From positions 1 through 21,919 of the forward strand of contig JBIKMC010000023.1 of the NCBI GenBank assembly GCA_044359405.1: a DNA stretch of 21,919 nt, in the 5' to 3' direction. The notes under the pieces were generated by a model. The model searched no databases. It was not told the DNA's origin and saw only the letters and a list, made by a program, of their open reading frames with translations. The position numbers and the translations under genes are program-made. The DNA is from SYIM01 sp044359405. Lineage in GTDB: Bacteria; Pseudomonadota; Gammaproteobacteria; Burkholderiales; Burkholderiaceae_E. Below, piece by piece: positions 1 through 7,311 of the stretch. Each line of letters opens with the position of its first letter. Positions within the stretch are counted from its first letter, which is position 1.

Positions 1-728
1 TGGCCAATCTGCTGGCGTTCGCGCTGGCAGCAGTGATCATGTGGGCGGTGGCGCTGGCCATTGAACGCCTGGTGCTACGGCCCCTGGTCAATCAGGAGGG
101 TGTCACCCTGCTGATGGCCACACTGGGCGTCACCTATTTTCTGGATGGCTTCGGCCAAACCATCTGGGGCTCAGATATTTACAAGATCGATCTGGGTATC
201 TCCAAGGATCCGCTCATCGTTCTGGACAGCGTCTTCGAAGGCGGCATCCTGCTCAACCGCGACGATATCGTGGCCGCTGTGATGGCGGTGCTGCTGGTGG
301 CGGTGCTGGCGGTCTTTTTTCAGAAGACCGCAACGGGGCGAGCGCTGCGCGCGGTCGCCGACGACCATCAGGCGGCGCAATCCATCGGCATCCCGCTTAA
401 TCGCATCTGGGTCATTGTCTGGACGGTCGCGGGCTTTACGGCGCTGGTGGCCGGCATGGTCTGGGGCAGCAAACTGGGCGTACAGTTCTCGCTGGCCATC
501 CTGGCGCTCAAGGCGCTTCCAGTCGTCATTGTGGGCGGTTTCACCTCGGTGCCCGGTGCCATCATCGGCGGACTCATCATCGGGCTGGGCGAGAAACTCG
601 CCGAAATCTATCTTGGGCCCATCATTGGCGGTGGACTCGAGAACTGGTTTGCGTATGCCGTCGCACTGCTGGTGCTGCTGGTACGACCACAGGGCCTCTT
701 CGGCGAACGCATCATTGATCGGGTGTAA
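1..728 (+). CDS. Branched-chain amino acid-type ABC transporter permease (LivH-like), 5' end missing
   Basis: Inner-membrane permease of a LIV-type ABC importer, which would form the channel together with the LivM-like protein encoded next. The reading frame is open from the left edge of the window (first full codon at base 3), so the true start lies upstream; 241 residues are visible and the family usually has about 290-310. Several long hydrophobic segments are seen. The cytoplasmic coupling-loop region is recognisable in the stretch GRALRAVADDHQAAQSIGIP, the typical BPD_transp_2 signature, followed by Gly-rich membrane segments and the ending RPQGLFGE that is common in LivH. It stops 14 bases before the next gene, so the two are surely co-transcribed. 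Family assignment is firm; the transported substrate is not shown by the sequence. Confidence 0.93.
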   Translation, partial: ANLLAFALAAVIMWAVALAIERLVLRPLVNQEGVTLLMATLGVTYFLDGFGQTIWGSDIYKIDLGISKDPLIVLDSVFEGGILLNRDDIVAAVMAVLLVAVLAVFFQKTATGRALRAVADDHQAAQSIGIPLNRIWVIVWTVAGFTALVAGMVWGSKLGVQFSLAILALKALPVVIVGGFTSVPGAIIGGLIIGLGEKLAEIYLGPIIGGGLENWFAYAVALLVLLVRPQGLFGERIIDRV

Positions 729-742
729 GGCGGATAGCGAAG

Positions 743-1807
743 ATGCTTTATCGTGAAAACGGACAGTTCAAGGCTTCTTACCGGGCCGATCAGCAGATTT
801 TCCCAATCGCGCAAGACCGCTGGCTGATCATCGCCCTGATCGTCTTCGCCTTCATCGGCGTACCCATGCTGGCCAGCGAGTACATGTTTCGCGCGATTCT
901 CATCCCCTTTGTCATTCTGTCGCTGGCGGCATTGGGTCTGAATCTGTTGGTGGGCTATTGCGGGCAGATTTCGCTGGGGTCGGGCGCATTCATGGCTATC
1001 GGCGCCTACATCGCCTACAACGCGCTGACCCGCATCGACGGCATGCCCGTGGTGGGCGCATTTGCCATCGGCGGACTGGCCGCCATGGTGATGGGCATTA
1101 TTTTCGGCATTCCCAGCCTGCGTATCCGCGGTCTATATCTGGCCGTGGCCACGCTGGCCGCGCAGTTCTTCTTTGACTGGGTCTTTGCGCGCATCGCGTG
1201 GTTCACCAATTACTCGGCTTCGGGCTCGGTTTCGGTGCCCAAGCTGAGCGTTTTCGGTATCTACATCGACACGCCGATCAGTAAGTACCTTTTCTGCCTG
1301 AGCATCGTCACCTTGCTGGCTCTGGCTGCCAAAAATATCGTGCGCGGCCATATCGGCCGCTCGTGGATGGCCATCCGCGACATGGATGTCGCCGCCGAGG
1401 TCATTGGCATACGGCCTGTGGTCGCCAAGCTCTCGGCCTTTGCGGTCAGCTCGTTTTTCATCGGTGTGGCCGGTGCCATGTGGGCATTCGTGCACTTGGG
1501 CTCCTGGGAGCCGCTGGCATTCGACGTTAATCGATCGCTCAACCTGCTGTTCATGATCATCATCGGCGGCATGGGTTCCATCATGGGCAGCTTTTTCGGT
1601 GCGGCCTTCATCGTCGTTTTGCCCATCGTGCTCAACCAGGTGCCGGCTGCGCTCGGCATTCCCTTGTCCACTGCCGCGGCCTCGCACCTGGAGTTCATGA
1701 TTTTTGGCGCGCTCATTGTGTTTTTTCTGATCGTCGAACCCCATGGTCTGGCCAGACTGTGGTCGATCGGCAAAGAGAAGTTGCGTCTTTGGCCTTTCCC
1801 TCACTGA
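743..1807 (+). CDS. Branched-chain amino acid-type ABC transporter permease (LivM-like)
   Basis: Second permease of the LIV-type importer, 354 residues, with many hydrophobic segments starting near residue 28. The motif LNLLVGYCGQISLGSGAFMA (about residues 66-85) and the later coupling loop GRSWMAIRDMDVAAEVIGI are typical of LivM. It starts at an ATG 14 bases after the LivH-like stop; the Shine-Dalgarno sequence is weak, which fits translational coupling. The N-terminal cytoplasmic stretch (MLYRENGQFKASYRADQQIF) is longer than in E. coli LivM. From memory it resembles a LIV-like subfamily that sits beside acyl-CoA ligase genes rather than true leucine transporters, so naming it livM for leucine would be premature. 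Confidence 0.92.
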   Translation: MLYRENGQFKASYRADQQIFPIAQDRWLIIALIVFAFIGVPMLASEYMFRAILIPFVILSLAALGLNLLVGYCGQISLGSGAFMAIGAYIAYNALTRIDGMPVVGAFAIGGLAAMVMGIIFGIPSLRIRGLYLAVATLAAQFFFDWVFARIAWFTNYSASGSVSVPKLSVFGIYIDTPISKYLFCLSIVTLLALAAKNIVRGHIGRSWMAIRDMDVAAEVIGIRPVVAKLSAFAVSSFFIGVAGAMWAFVHLGSWEPLAFDVNRSLNLLFMIIIGGMGSIMGSFFGAAFIVVLPIVLNQVPAALGIPLSTAAASHLEFMIFGALIVFFLIVEPHGLARLWSIGKEKLRLWPFPH

Positions 1808-1867
1808 GCGTGCTTGCAGGCTGCTGGCGTGCTCAAACCGCTCTCTCGCTCATACTGATGCAAACGT

Positions 1868-1876
1868 TAAGGAGGT
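1868..1876 (+). promoter_or_regulatory. Strong ribosome binding site of the periplasmic binding protein gene
   Basis: The sequence TAAGGAGGT is an almost perfect match to the anti-Shine-Dalgarno complement, with five bases between GGAGG and the ATG at 1881. It fixes the start of the binding protein although the frame is open further upstream, and it is by far the strongest such site in this operon. This fits the usual need for binding protein in excess over the membrane components. Confidence 0.85.
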
Positions 1877-1880
1877 TCTG

Positions 1881-3278
1881 ATGACACAAAACCGAAAACT
1901 CGCCTGGCTGGCCAGTGCCGCCATGGCTGCATTGCTGCCCGCCTGGGTCGGCGCACAACAAGCCAAGGCCCCCGCTGCTCCGGCGGCTGCGCCGGCCAAA
2001 TCGGCGGCACCGGCTGCCGGTGCCAAAGAGCAGTTCTTTCCGCTGCTCGTATACCGCACAGGCGCCTATGCGCCCAACGGCGTGCCCTTTGCCAACGGCA
2101 TGCATGACTACTACAAAATGCTCAACGCGCGTGATGGCGGCATCGGCGGAGTCCGTCTGGTGATGGAAGAATGTGAGACCGGCTATGCGACCGATCGCGG
2201 CGTTGAGTGCTACGAACGCCTCAAAGGCAAAGGTCCCACGGGCGCCACGGCCTTCCATCCGCTGTCCACCGGCATCACCTTCGCCCTTACCGACAAGGTG
2301 CCTGGCGACAAGATCCCGCTGATCACCGCAGGCTACGGGCGCTCTGATTCCGCCAACGGCGAGGTGTTCGGTTGGAACTTCATTCTGGGCGGCAGCTACT
2401 GGGTGGCAGCCGATATCCTGGTGCAGAAAGTCGGCGAGCTGAACGGCGGGCTGGACAAGCTGCGCGGCAAGAAAATCGCCCTGGTCTACCACGACTCGCC
2501 CTTTGGCAAAGAGCCCATCCCGCTGCTGCAGGAACGGGCCAAGATGCATGGCTTTCAGCTCATCCTGATCCCGGTGACGCATCCTGGCGTCGAGCAGAAG
2601 GCAGCCTGGCTTCAGGTGCGCCGTGACCGGCCCGACTATGTCTTCCTCTGGGGCTGGGGAGTCATGAACTCAACCTCCATCAAGGAGGCAGTCGCCACGG
2701 GTTATCCGCGCGACAAGATGTATGGCGTTTGGTGGTCGGGCGCAGAGCCCGACGTGGTTCCAGCGGGTGATGGCGCAAAGGGTTACAACGCGCTCACCTT
2801 CATGTCGCCCGCCGGCATGGGCCGCATCCATCAAGACATCGTCAAGCACCTGCATGACAAAGGCCAGGGCACGGGTCCCAAAGACGAAATCGGTCAAGTT
2901 CTTTACAACCGGGGACTCACCAGCGCCTTCGTCACTGCTGAGGCTGTCCGCACCGCGCAGGGTCGTTTTGGCAAACGCCCCTTGACGGGCGAGGAAGTCC
3001 GGTGGGGATTCGAAAATCTCAACATCGACGCCGCCCGCATCAAACAGGCGGGGCTTGAAGGGCTGATGCAGCCCATCAGCACCAGCTGTCGCGACCATAT
3101 GGGTGGCAATACCGCGCAGATCCACACCTGGGACGGCAAGCAATGGGTGGTTGCGCCCAAGGTGTACGAGGCGGACATGCAGATTCTCAAGCCCATGCAG
3201 GACGCTGGCGCGGCCAAGTACGCGCAGGAGAAGAAGCTCACGCCGCGCGACTGCGCCAAAGAGCTGGCGGGCGGCTGA
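1881..3278 (+). CDS. Periplasmic substrate-binding protein of the LIV-type ABC transporter
   Basis: Type I periplasmic binding protein, 465 residues, that would deliver solute to the two permeases encoded upstream. A signal peptide is clear: Lys/Arg-containing N-terminus, hydrophobic core at residues 8-22 and a likely cleavage after VGA (residue 25). It is followed by a low-complexity Ala/Pro/Lys linker (about residues 27-49) before the folded part begins near QFFPLLVYRTG. E. coli LivJ has about 370 residues, so this protein is long even without the linker. Four cysteines lie in the mature part (EEC, VEC, TSC, RDC), allowing up to two disulfides in the periplasm. It lies 73 bases after the permease gene and has a strong ribosome binding site. 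The ligand cannot be read from the sequence; an amino acid, a short acid or an aromatic compound are all possible. Confidence 0.9.
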   Translation: MTQNRKLAWLASAAMAALLPAWVGAQQAKAPAAPAAAPAKSAAPAAGAKEQFFPLLVYRTGAYAPNGVPFANGMHDYYKMLNARDGGIGGVRLVMEECETGYATDRGVECYERLKGKGPTGATAFHPLSTGITFALTDKVPGDKIPLITAGYGRSDSANGEVFGWNFILGGSYWVAADILVQKVGELNGGLDKLRGKKIALVYHDSPFGKEPIPLLQERAKMHGFQLILIPVTHPGVEQKAAWLQVRRDRPDYVFLWGWGVMNSTSIKEAVATGYPRDKMYGVWWSGAEPDVVPAGDGAKGYNALTFMSPAGMGRIHQDIVKHLHDKGQGTGPKDEIGQVLYNRGLTSAFVTAEAVRTAQGRFGKRPLTGEEVRWGFENLNIDAARIKQAGLEGLMQPISTSCRDHMGGNTAQIHTWDGKQWVVAPKVYEADMQILKPMQDAGAAKYAQEKKLTPRDCAKELAGG

Positions 3279-3301
3279 TCCATCAGCCTCCGGCCGCAAG
3301 C

Positions 3302-3350
3302 CCTGGTCAGCACTCGAGTCCGCCCTAGCGCGGGATCGGTGCTGGCCGGG
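3302..3350 (+). other. Intercistronic stem-loop between binding-protein and ATPase genes
   Basis: Bases 3302-3313 pair with 3339-3350 to give a 12-bp stem with two G-U wobble pairs and a 25-base loop, which can itself form a small CCGC/GCGG hairpin. No run of T follows, so it does not look like a complete intrinsic terminator. It sits in the 156-base gap after the binding-protein gene. Such hairpins often protect the upstream message from 3' exonucleases or cause partial termination; either role here is inference. No folding energy was calculated. Confidence 0.45.
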
Positions 3351-3434
3351 TCTGCCTCGACCGATTGACCCGAACACACCGTTTGAGCCCAATCGGGCCT
3401 GCCCAGCGACCATCATGACCCTGGAGCACGACTC

Positions 3435-4238
3435 ATGAGCAATCCCATGCTGGTCGTCAATGGCATTGAAGTCATCTACAACCACGTCATTCTGGTGCTC
3501 AAGGGGGTCTCCCTGCAGGTGCCCGAGGGCAGCATCGTGGCGCTTCTGGGCGGCAACGGCGCCGGCAAGACCACCACGCTGCGTGCCGTCTCAAACCTGC
3601 TCAAGGGCGAGCGTGGCGAAGTCACCAAGGGCTCGATTCAGTATCGTGGCGAAGCTATCGAAAATCTCAGCCCTGCCGAGCTGGTTCGTCGAGGCGTGGT
3701 TCAAGTGATGGAGGGCCGACACTGTTTCGGCCATCTCACCGTCGAAGAAAACCTGCTCACGGGCGCCTACACCCGCAAGCTGAGCCGCGGCGAGCTTGAT
3801 GCCGCACTTGAGCGCGTCTACCACTACTTTCCACGTCTGAAGACGCGCCGCCAGTCGCAGTCGGGCTACACCTCGGGCGGCGAGCAGCAGATGACGGCCG
3901 TCGGTCGGGCGCTGATGGCCAACCCGCGCATGATTCTGCTTGATGAACCCTCCATGGGTCTGGCCCCGCAGATCGTCGCCGAAATCTTCGACATCGTCCG
4001 CGATCTGAACCAGAAAGAAAAAGTCAGCTTTTTGCTGGCCGAGCAGAACACCAACGTCGCGCTGCGCAACGCCGACTACGGCTATATTCTCGAAAACGGT
4101 CGCATCGTCATGGATGGGCCGGCCGCCGAACTCGCGGACAATGAAGACGTTAAAGAGTTTTACCTGGGCGTTGCCAAAGAGGGCCGTCGCTCGTTCCGCG
4201 AAGTAAAGTCCTACCGTCGTCGTAAACGTTGGCTCTGA
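3435..4238 (+). CDS. ABC transporter ATP-binding protein (LivF-like)
   Basis: Cytoplasmic ATPase of the LIV-type importer, 267 residues. Walker A is GGNGAGKT (residues 39-46), the ABC signature SGGEQ is at 147-151, and Walker B is MILLDE (166-171); the switch histidine is replaced by Gln in AEQN, as is usual for LivF. The start at ATG 3435 has GGAG eight bases upstream. The protein ends in a basic tail (SYRRRKRW) beyond the normal LivF end, which I recall from a betaproteobacterial LIV-like subfamily. The stop TGA (4236-4238) shares its last base with the start codon of the GMP reductase gene. A LivG-type partner ATPase is expected but not in the window. Confidence 0.93.
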   Translation: MSNPMLVVNGIEVIYNHVILVLKGVSLQVPEGSIVALLGGNGAGKTTTLRAVSNLLKGERGEVTKGSIQYRGEAIENLSPAELVRRGVVQVMEGRHCFGHLTVEENLLTGAYTRKLSRGELDAALERVYHYFPRLKTRRQSQSGYTSGGEQQMTAVGRALMANPRMILLDEPSMGLAPQIVAEIFDIVRDLNQKEKVSFLLAEQNTNVALRNADYGYILENGRIVMDGPAAELADNEDVKEFYLGVAKEGRRSFREVKSYRRRKRWL

Positions 4239-5212
4239 TGGAAATTTTTGATTACGACAATATTCTGCTGCTGCCTCGACGTTGCGTGGTCGAGAGTCGG
4301 CGCGAGTGCGACCCCAGCATAGAGTTTGGCAGTCGTCGCTTTCGCCTTCCGGTCGTACCGGCCAATATGAAGACCGTGGTCAATGAGACCATCTGCGAAC
4401 GCCTGGCACGCGACGGTTATTTCTACATACAGCATCGCTTTGACCTGGACAGCCTGGCCTTTGCACGTTTCATGCGAGAGCGCGGCCTGTTCGTTTCGCT
4501 ATCGGCCGGCGTCAAAGAGGCCGATAAAGACCTCGTTGATCGGCTGGCGGCCGAAGGCGTGGGCGCCGACTATCTCACCATCGATATCGCACACGGCCAT
4601 GCCGAGTCGGTGCGGCGCATGATCGAACATATCCGTCGCAGGCTGCCCTCGGCGTTCATCATCGCCGGCAACGTGGGCACGCCCGAGGCCGTCATCGACC
4701 TTGAAGGTTGGGGGGCCGATGCCACCAAGGTGGGCATAGGCCCGGGCAAGGTCTGCATTACCCGCATGAAAACTGGCTTCGGCACGGGTGGATGGCAACT
4801 GTCAGCGCTCAAATGGTGCGCGCGTGTGGCCACCAAGCCCATCATCGCGGACGGTGGTATCCGCGAGCACGGCGATATCGCCAAGTCGGTGCGCTTCGGG
4901 GCCGCCATGGTCATGGTGGGGTCCATGTTCGCCGGCCACGAAGATTCGCCCGGCACCACGGTGGAAGTCGACGGCAAGCTGTACAAGGAGTACTACGGAT
5001 CAGCGTCCGAGTTCAACAAGGGTCACCGCAGCTTTGTCGAAGGCAAACGCATCCTCGAACCCGTCAAAGGCAAGCTCGCCGACACCCTGCGCGAAATGGA
5101 AGAAGACCTGCAAAGCTCGATTTCATACGCGGGCGGGCGACGCCTGGCCGACCTCAAGCGCGTCAATTACGTCATCCTCGGGCACGACAACGACAGCGCC
5201 CACCTCATCTGA
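4238..5212 (+). CDS. guaC: GMP reductase, Gram-positive (GuaC type 2) style
   Basis: NADPH-dependent reductive deamination of GMP to IMP (purine salvage), cytoplasmic, IMPDH/GMPR TIM-barrel family, 324 residues without a CBS insert, as in GMP reductases. The catalytic cysteine is Cys173 in GIGPGKVCITRMKTGFGTGG. Also present are PANMKTV (residues 41-47), TIDIAHGH (114-121), IIADGGIR (202-209) and the C-terminal LQSSISYAGG (291-300), all typical of GMP reductase. The wording (NMKTVVNE, GYFYIQHRFD, KEYYGSASEFNKG) is much closer to the staphylococcal/bacillar enzyme than to the 347-residue E. coli GuaC. The start ATG overlaps the livF stop (TGATG), so translation is coupled to livF; a TTG nine bases upstream is in frame but less likely, because relatives begin MxIFDY. 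A GMP-reductase-like paralogue of other specificity is possible but less likely. Confidence 0.9.
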   Translation: MEIFDYDNILLLPRRCVVESRRECDPSIEFGSRRFRLPVVPANMKTVVNETICERLARDGYFYIQHRFDLDSLAFARFMRERGLFVSLSAGVKEADKDLVDRLAAEGVGADYLTIDIAHGHAESVRRMIEHIRRRLPSAFIIAGNVGTPEAVIDLEGWGADATKVGIGPGKVCITRMKTGFGTGGWQLSALKWCARVATKPIIADGGIREHGDIAKSVRFGAAMVMVGSMFAGHEDSPGTTVEVDGKLYKEYYGSASEFNKGHRSFVEGKRILEPVKGKLADTLREMEEDLQSSISYAGGRRLADLKRVNYVILGHDNDSAHLI

Positions 5213-5744
5213 CAACACGCTCGCGCGGCGCACTGCGATCCCCCTCGCCCAGCTCAAGCTGCATCAGCACGGTATCAATCCAGCGCTCAAATTTCCAACC
5301 GCTGGCGCGCAGTACACCTGCAAAGCGAAATCCACAAGCAGCATGCAGTCCGATTGAGCCCGTGTTGGCGCTATCGCCAATGACGGCCAGAATCTGTCGC
5401 ACCCCGCTGGCTTCACACCGAGTCATCAGCGCGCTGAGCAGGGCGCGACCAACTCCCTGCCGCCGCAAACCTTCGCGCACATAGATGGAGTTTTCAACGC
5501 TGAAGCGATAGGCCGGGCGCGTGCGGAAGTAGTTGACGTACGCATAGCCCAGAACCTGTTCGCCCCGCACAGCCACCAGATAGGGAAAGCCATTGGCCAG
5601 CACATCAGCGCGACGACGCGCCATCTCGGCAAGGTCGGGCGGGTCGAGCTCAAAAGAGGCCGTACCCGTCAACACGTGATGCGCGTAAATGGCGCTGATC
5701 GACTCGATGTCGGAATCGGCGCTGTCTCGTACCAGAATCGTCAT
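5205..5744 (-). CDS. GNAT-family N-acetyltransferase, phosphinothricin acetyltransferase-like
   Basis: Probable acetyl-CoA-dependent N-acetyltransferase, 179 residues. The acetyl-CoA pyrophosphate-binding motif RRQGVGRALL is at about 94-103. The arrangement FSVENSIYVREGLRRQGVG, then IGDSANTGSIGLHAACGF near 122-139 and GWKFERWIDTVLMQ near 149-162, is characteristic of the PAT/Bar/MddA subfamily, whose members acetylate phosphinothricin, methionine sulfoximine or methionine sulfone. The actual substrate is unknown. ATG 5744 was chosen because the fold begins at ILVRDS and the longer open frame upstream runs into the preceding gene. It starts 8 bases after the hydrolase gene and is the last gene of the long minus-strand run. 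Its 3' end overlaps the 3' end of guaC by 8 bases. Confidence 0.88.
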   Translation of the reverse strand: MTILVRDSADSDIESISAIYAHHVLTGTASFELDPPDLAEMARRRADVLANGFPYLVAVRGEQVLGYAYVNYFRTRPAYRFSVENSIYVREGLRRQGVGRALLSALMTRCEASGVRQILAVIGDSANTGSIGLHAACGFRFAGVLRASGWKFERWIDTVLMQLELGEGDRSAPRERVVR

Positions 5745-5752
5745 GCCATACC

Positions 5753-6661
5753 TCAGTGGTCGTACACCCAATCGCCCTCGCGGCGCAGCGCGCCCTGCGC
5801 ACAGAGTTCGGACAAAGCCCACGTCAATGCCTGGTCGATATCCATACCCAATCGAGCGGCCATGCGCACCATCAGCGTGGCGCTGCTGACTTTCTCAAGT
5901 AACTGCGCACGGAGCAGACGCTCGGCATCCAGCATCATGAATTTGATGAGGACCTTGAGGGCATGTCGGCGGTTGCGCTGAGGGTCGGCCCTGAGCGCCT
6001 GCAGGCGCTTGCGCGCTAACGCCAGACTGCCCGCAACATCGGAGAAGGCCGGACCATGACCGGGCAGCACTTTGCGAACCGGAAGCCGCTCGATCAGGTC
6101 AAGCATGGCCTGCTGCTCGGCAAAGCCCGACTCATCCTCAAGCTCGGGGAAGATCACGCCAAAGCCAGTCTGCCAGAGCACGTCCGCCGAAATCAGTTGC
6201 CCGGATTGCGCCGCGAAAAACATCAGGCTTTTGGGGTCATGTCCGGGCGCTGCCAGTACTTCCCAACGCTCGCCACCCAGGTCCAGTATCTGCCCGGGTG
6301 CGATCACCCCGTCGGCCACAAACGGGTCGCACCGCTGAGCGGTCGCCGCATGGCTGAGTGCCTGTACGTCCCAACGCGCCACATCCTCGGCGCTGGCGAT
6401 CGGCACGCGTACCTCGCAGCCGAAAGCCTGAACCATGGCCGCATTGCCACCGCAGTGATCCGAATGAAGATGCGTGTTGAGCAGGCGCGTGAGACTGTTG
6501 TGACCGAGGCGGGGCAGCGCTTCGCGCAGCAGCGCGACCGCGATACCGGCGTGCTTCACATAACCTGAGTCAATGAGGGTGCAGCCGCCATCATCGTCGG
6601 CGGTGAGCACCATGTTGGAGGACAACCAATCACGCTCGATGAAGATCAGTCGCTCAGTCAT
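5753..6661 (-). CDS. Metallo-beta-lactamase-fold hydrolase
   Basis: Metal-dependent hydrolase of the MBL superfamily, 302 residues. The metal site is complete: HLHSDH at residues 64-69, His141 in APGHDPKS, Asp160 in SADVLW and His202 in LPGHGP. The roughly 90-residue C-terminal part is helical and charged, resembling the winged-helix extension found in LACTB2-type and other thioester or glyoxalase-like MBL enzymes, but the substrate cannot be told. The start ATG overlaps the upstream stop codon in ATGACTGA, giving coupling to the PH-like membrane gene; in-frame ATGs 9 and 39 bases upstream are possible alternatives. Its place behind CoA-ester genes makes a thioesterase-like activity conceivable, but that is a guess. 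Confidence 0.87.
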   Translation of the reverse strand: MTERLIFIERDWLSSNMVLTADDDGGCTLIDSGYVKHAGIAVALLREALPRLGHNSLTRLLNTHLHSDHCGGNAAMVQAFGCEVRVPIASAEDVARWDVQALSHAATAQRCDPFVADGVIAPGQILDLGGERWEVLAAPGHDPKSLMFFAAQSGQLISADVLWQTGFGVIFPELEDESGFAEQQAMLDLIERLPVRKVLPGHGPAFSDVAGSLALARKRLQALRADPQRNRRHALKVLIKFMMLDAERLLRAQLLEKVSSATLMVRMAARLGMDIDQALTWALSELCAQGALRREGDWVYDH

Positions 6662-7085
6662 GGCTTGCATAACGCGCTTCGATCTCGGCGAAGGCGGCAA
6701 TCAGCTCGGGCGTTCCGGCATGAAAAGCCTTGACGGGGCCGCGCTGACCCGCGACCAGCAGTCGCGCCGACAGCGGCAGGCGAACCAATCTAAGTCGACT
6801 GATTTCGTCCCAGGTGATCCGCTTGTCGCCCACGCCCTCTTGTCGGATACCCTGAGCGTCAATGATGGTACGGCCATACAGCATGTACCAGCCCTGCCAG
6901 AGCACCATGGCCAGGGCGGCCGCCAGCAAGACCAGCACCTGCCAGCTCAGCGCGGCAGACTCAGCCAGAAGAGCCCGTCCACCCCATACGATCAGCAACA
7001 CCACCAGGCCGGCGCTCACCACGCGCACCGGCAGCGTGTGCGAGTACCCCTGCACGGGGGTGACAAAACGCTCGGCGGGCTTCAT
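6654..7085 (-). CDS. Small membrane protein with PH-like domain, function unknown
   Basis: 143 residues. Two adjacent hydrophobic segments (about residues 20-40 and 46-68) form a membrane hairpin. A soluble C-terminal part follows (TIIDAQGIRQEGVGDKRITW and onward to residue 143) with the beta-rich pattern and the 'ITWDEI' wording of bacterial PH-like domains found in small membrane proteins. No catalytic residues are seen. The start ATG overlaps the DUF1289 stop in ATGA and its own stop overlaps the hydrolase start, so it is locked into the operon by coupling on both sides. The function is unknown. Confidence 0.72.
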   Translation of the reverse strand: MKPAERFVTPVQGYSHTLPVRVVSAGLVVLLIVWGGRALLAESAALSWQVLVLLAAALAMVLWQGWYMLYGRTIIDAQGIRQEGVGDKRITWDEISRLRLVRLPLSARLLVAGQRGPVKAFHAGTPELIAAFAEIEARYASHD

Positions 7086-7297
7086 GAGTGAAATTGAGCG
7101 CGTCGCTCGCCGATACGCAGCCAGACAACGCGACGGGCCTGGTCATCAAGCGAGCCCCAGGCCGCTATCTCGCTCAGGGTGCGCAGGCAACCCTCGCACA
7201 GCCCGGTCGCATCATTGATGCGACAGACCGAAATGCAGGGCGAGGGTACCGGTTTGAGTTCAGGATGCGGCATGTACACGGATGACTGCTCAGACAT
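7082..7297 (-). CDS. DUF1289 small cysteine-rich protein
   Basis: 71 residues from ATG 7297. It carries the DUF1289 signature: SPCISVCRINDATGLCEGC places cysteines at residues 21, 25, 34 and 37 (C-x3-C-x8-C-x2-C), followed by RTLSEIAAW. The cysteines probably bind zinc or another metal; the role of the family is not established. A TTG at 7315 that overlaps the upstream stop codon (TTGA) would add six residues, and neither start has a good Shine-Dalgarno sequence, so the start is uncertain. The stop overlaps the next start by four bases. Confidence 0.85.
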   Translation of the reverse strand: MSEQSSVYMPHPELKPVPSPCISVCRINDATGLCEGCLRTLSEIAAWGSLDDQARRVVWLRIGERRAQFHS

Positions 7298-7311
7298 GAC
7301 GGTGCGCTTGC

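Noticed and set aside
1743..1880. Upstream extension of the binding-protein frame into the LivM-like gene
   Set aside because: The signal peptide and strong ribosome binding site place the start at 1881; the upstream part is an overlap with the previous gene in another frame.
3302..3350. Full intrinsic terminator after the binding-protein gene
   Set aside because: The stem is good, but no T run follows and the ATPase gene downstream clearly belongs to the same operon.
1..4238. Naming the transporter genes livH, livM, livJ/K and livF for leucine uptake
   Set aside because: Family membership is clear, but the long binding protein and unusual ends of the membrane and ATPase proteins make a different substrate possible, and the nearby leucine catabolic operon is a separate, convergent unit.
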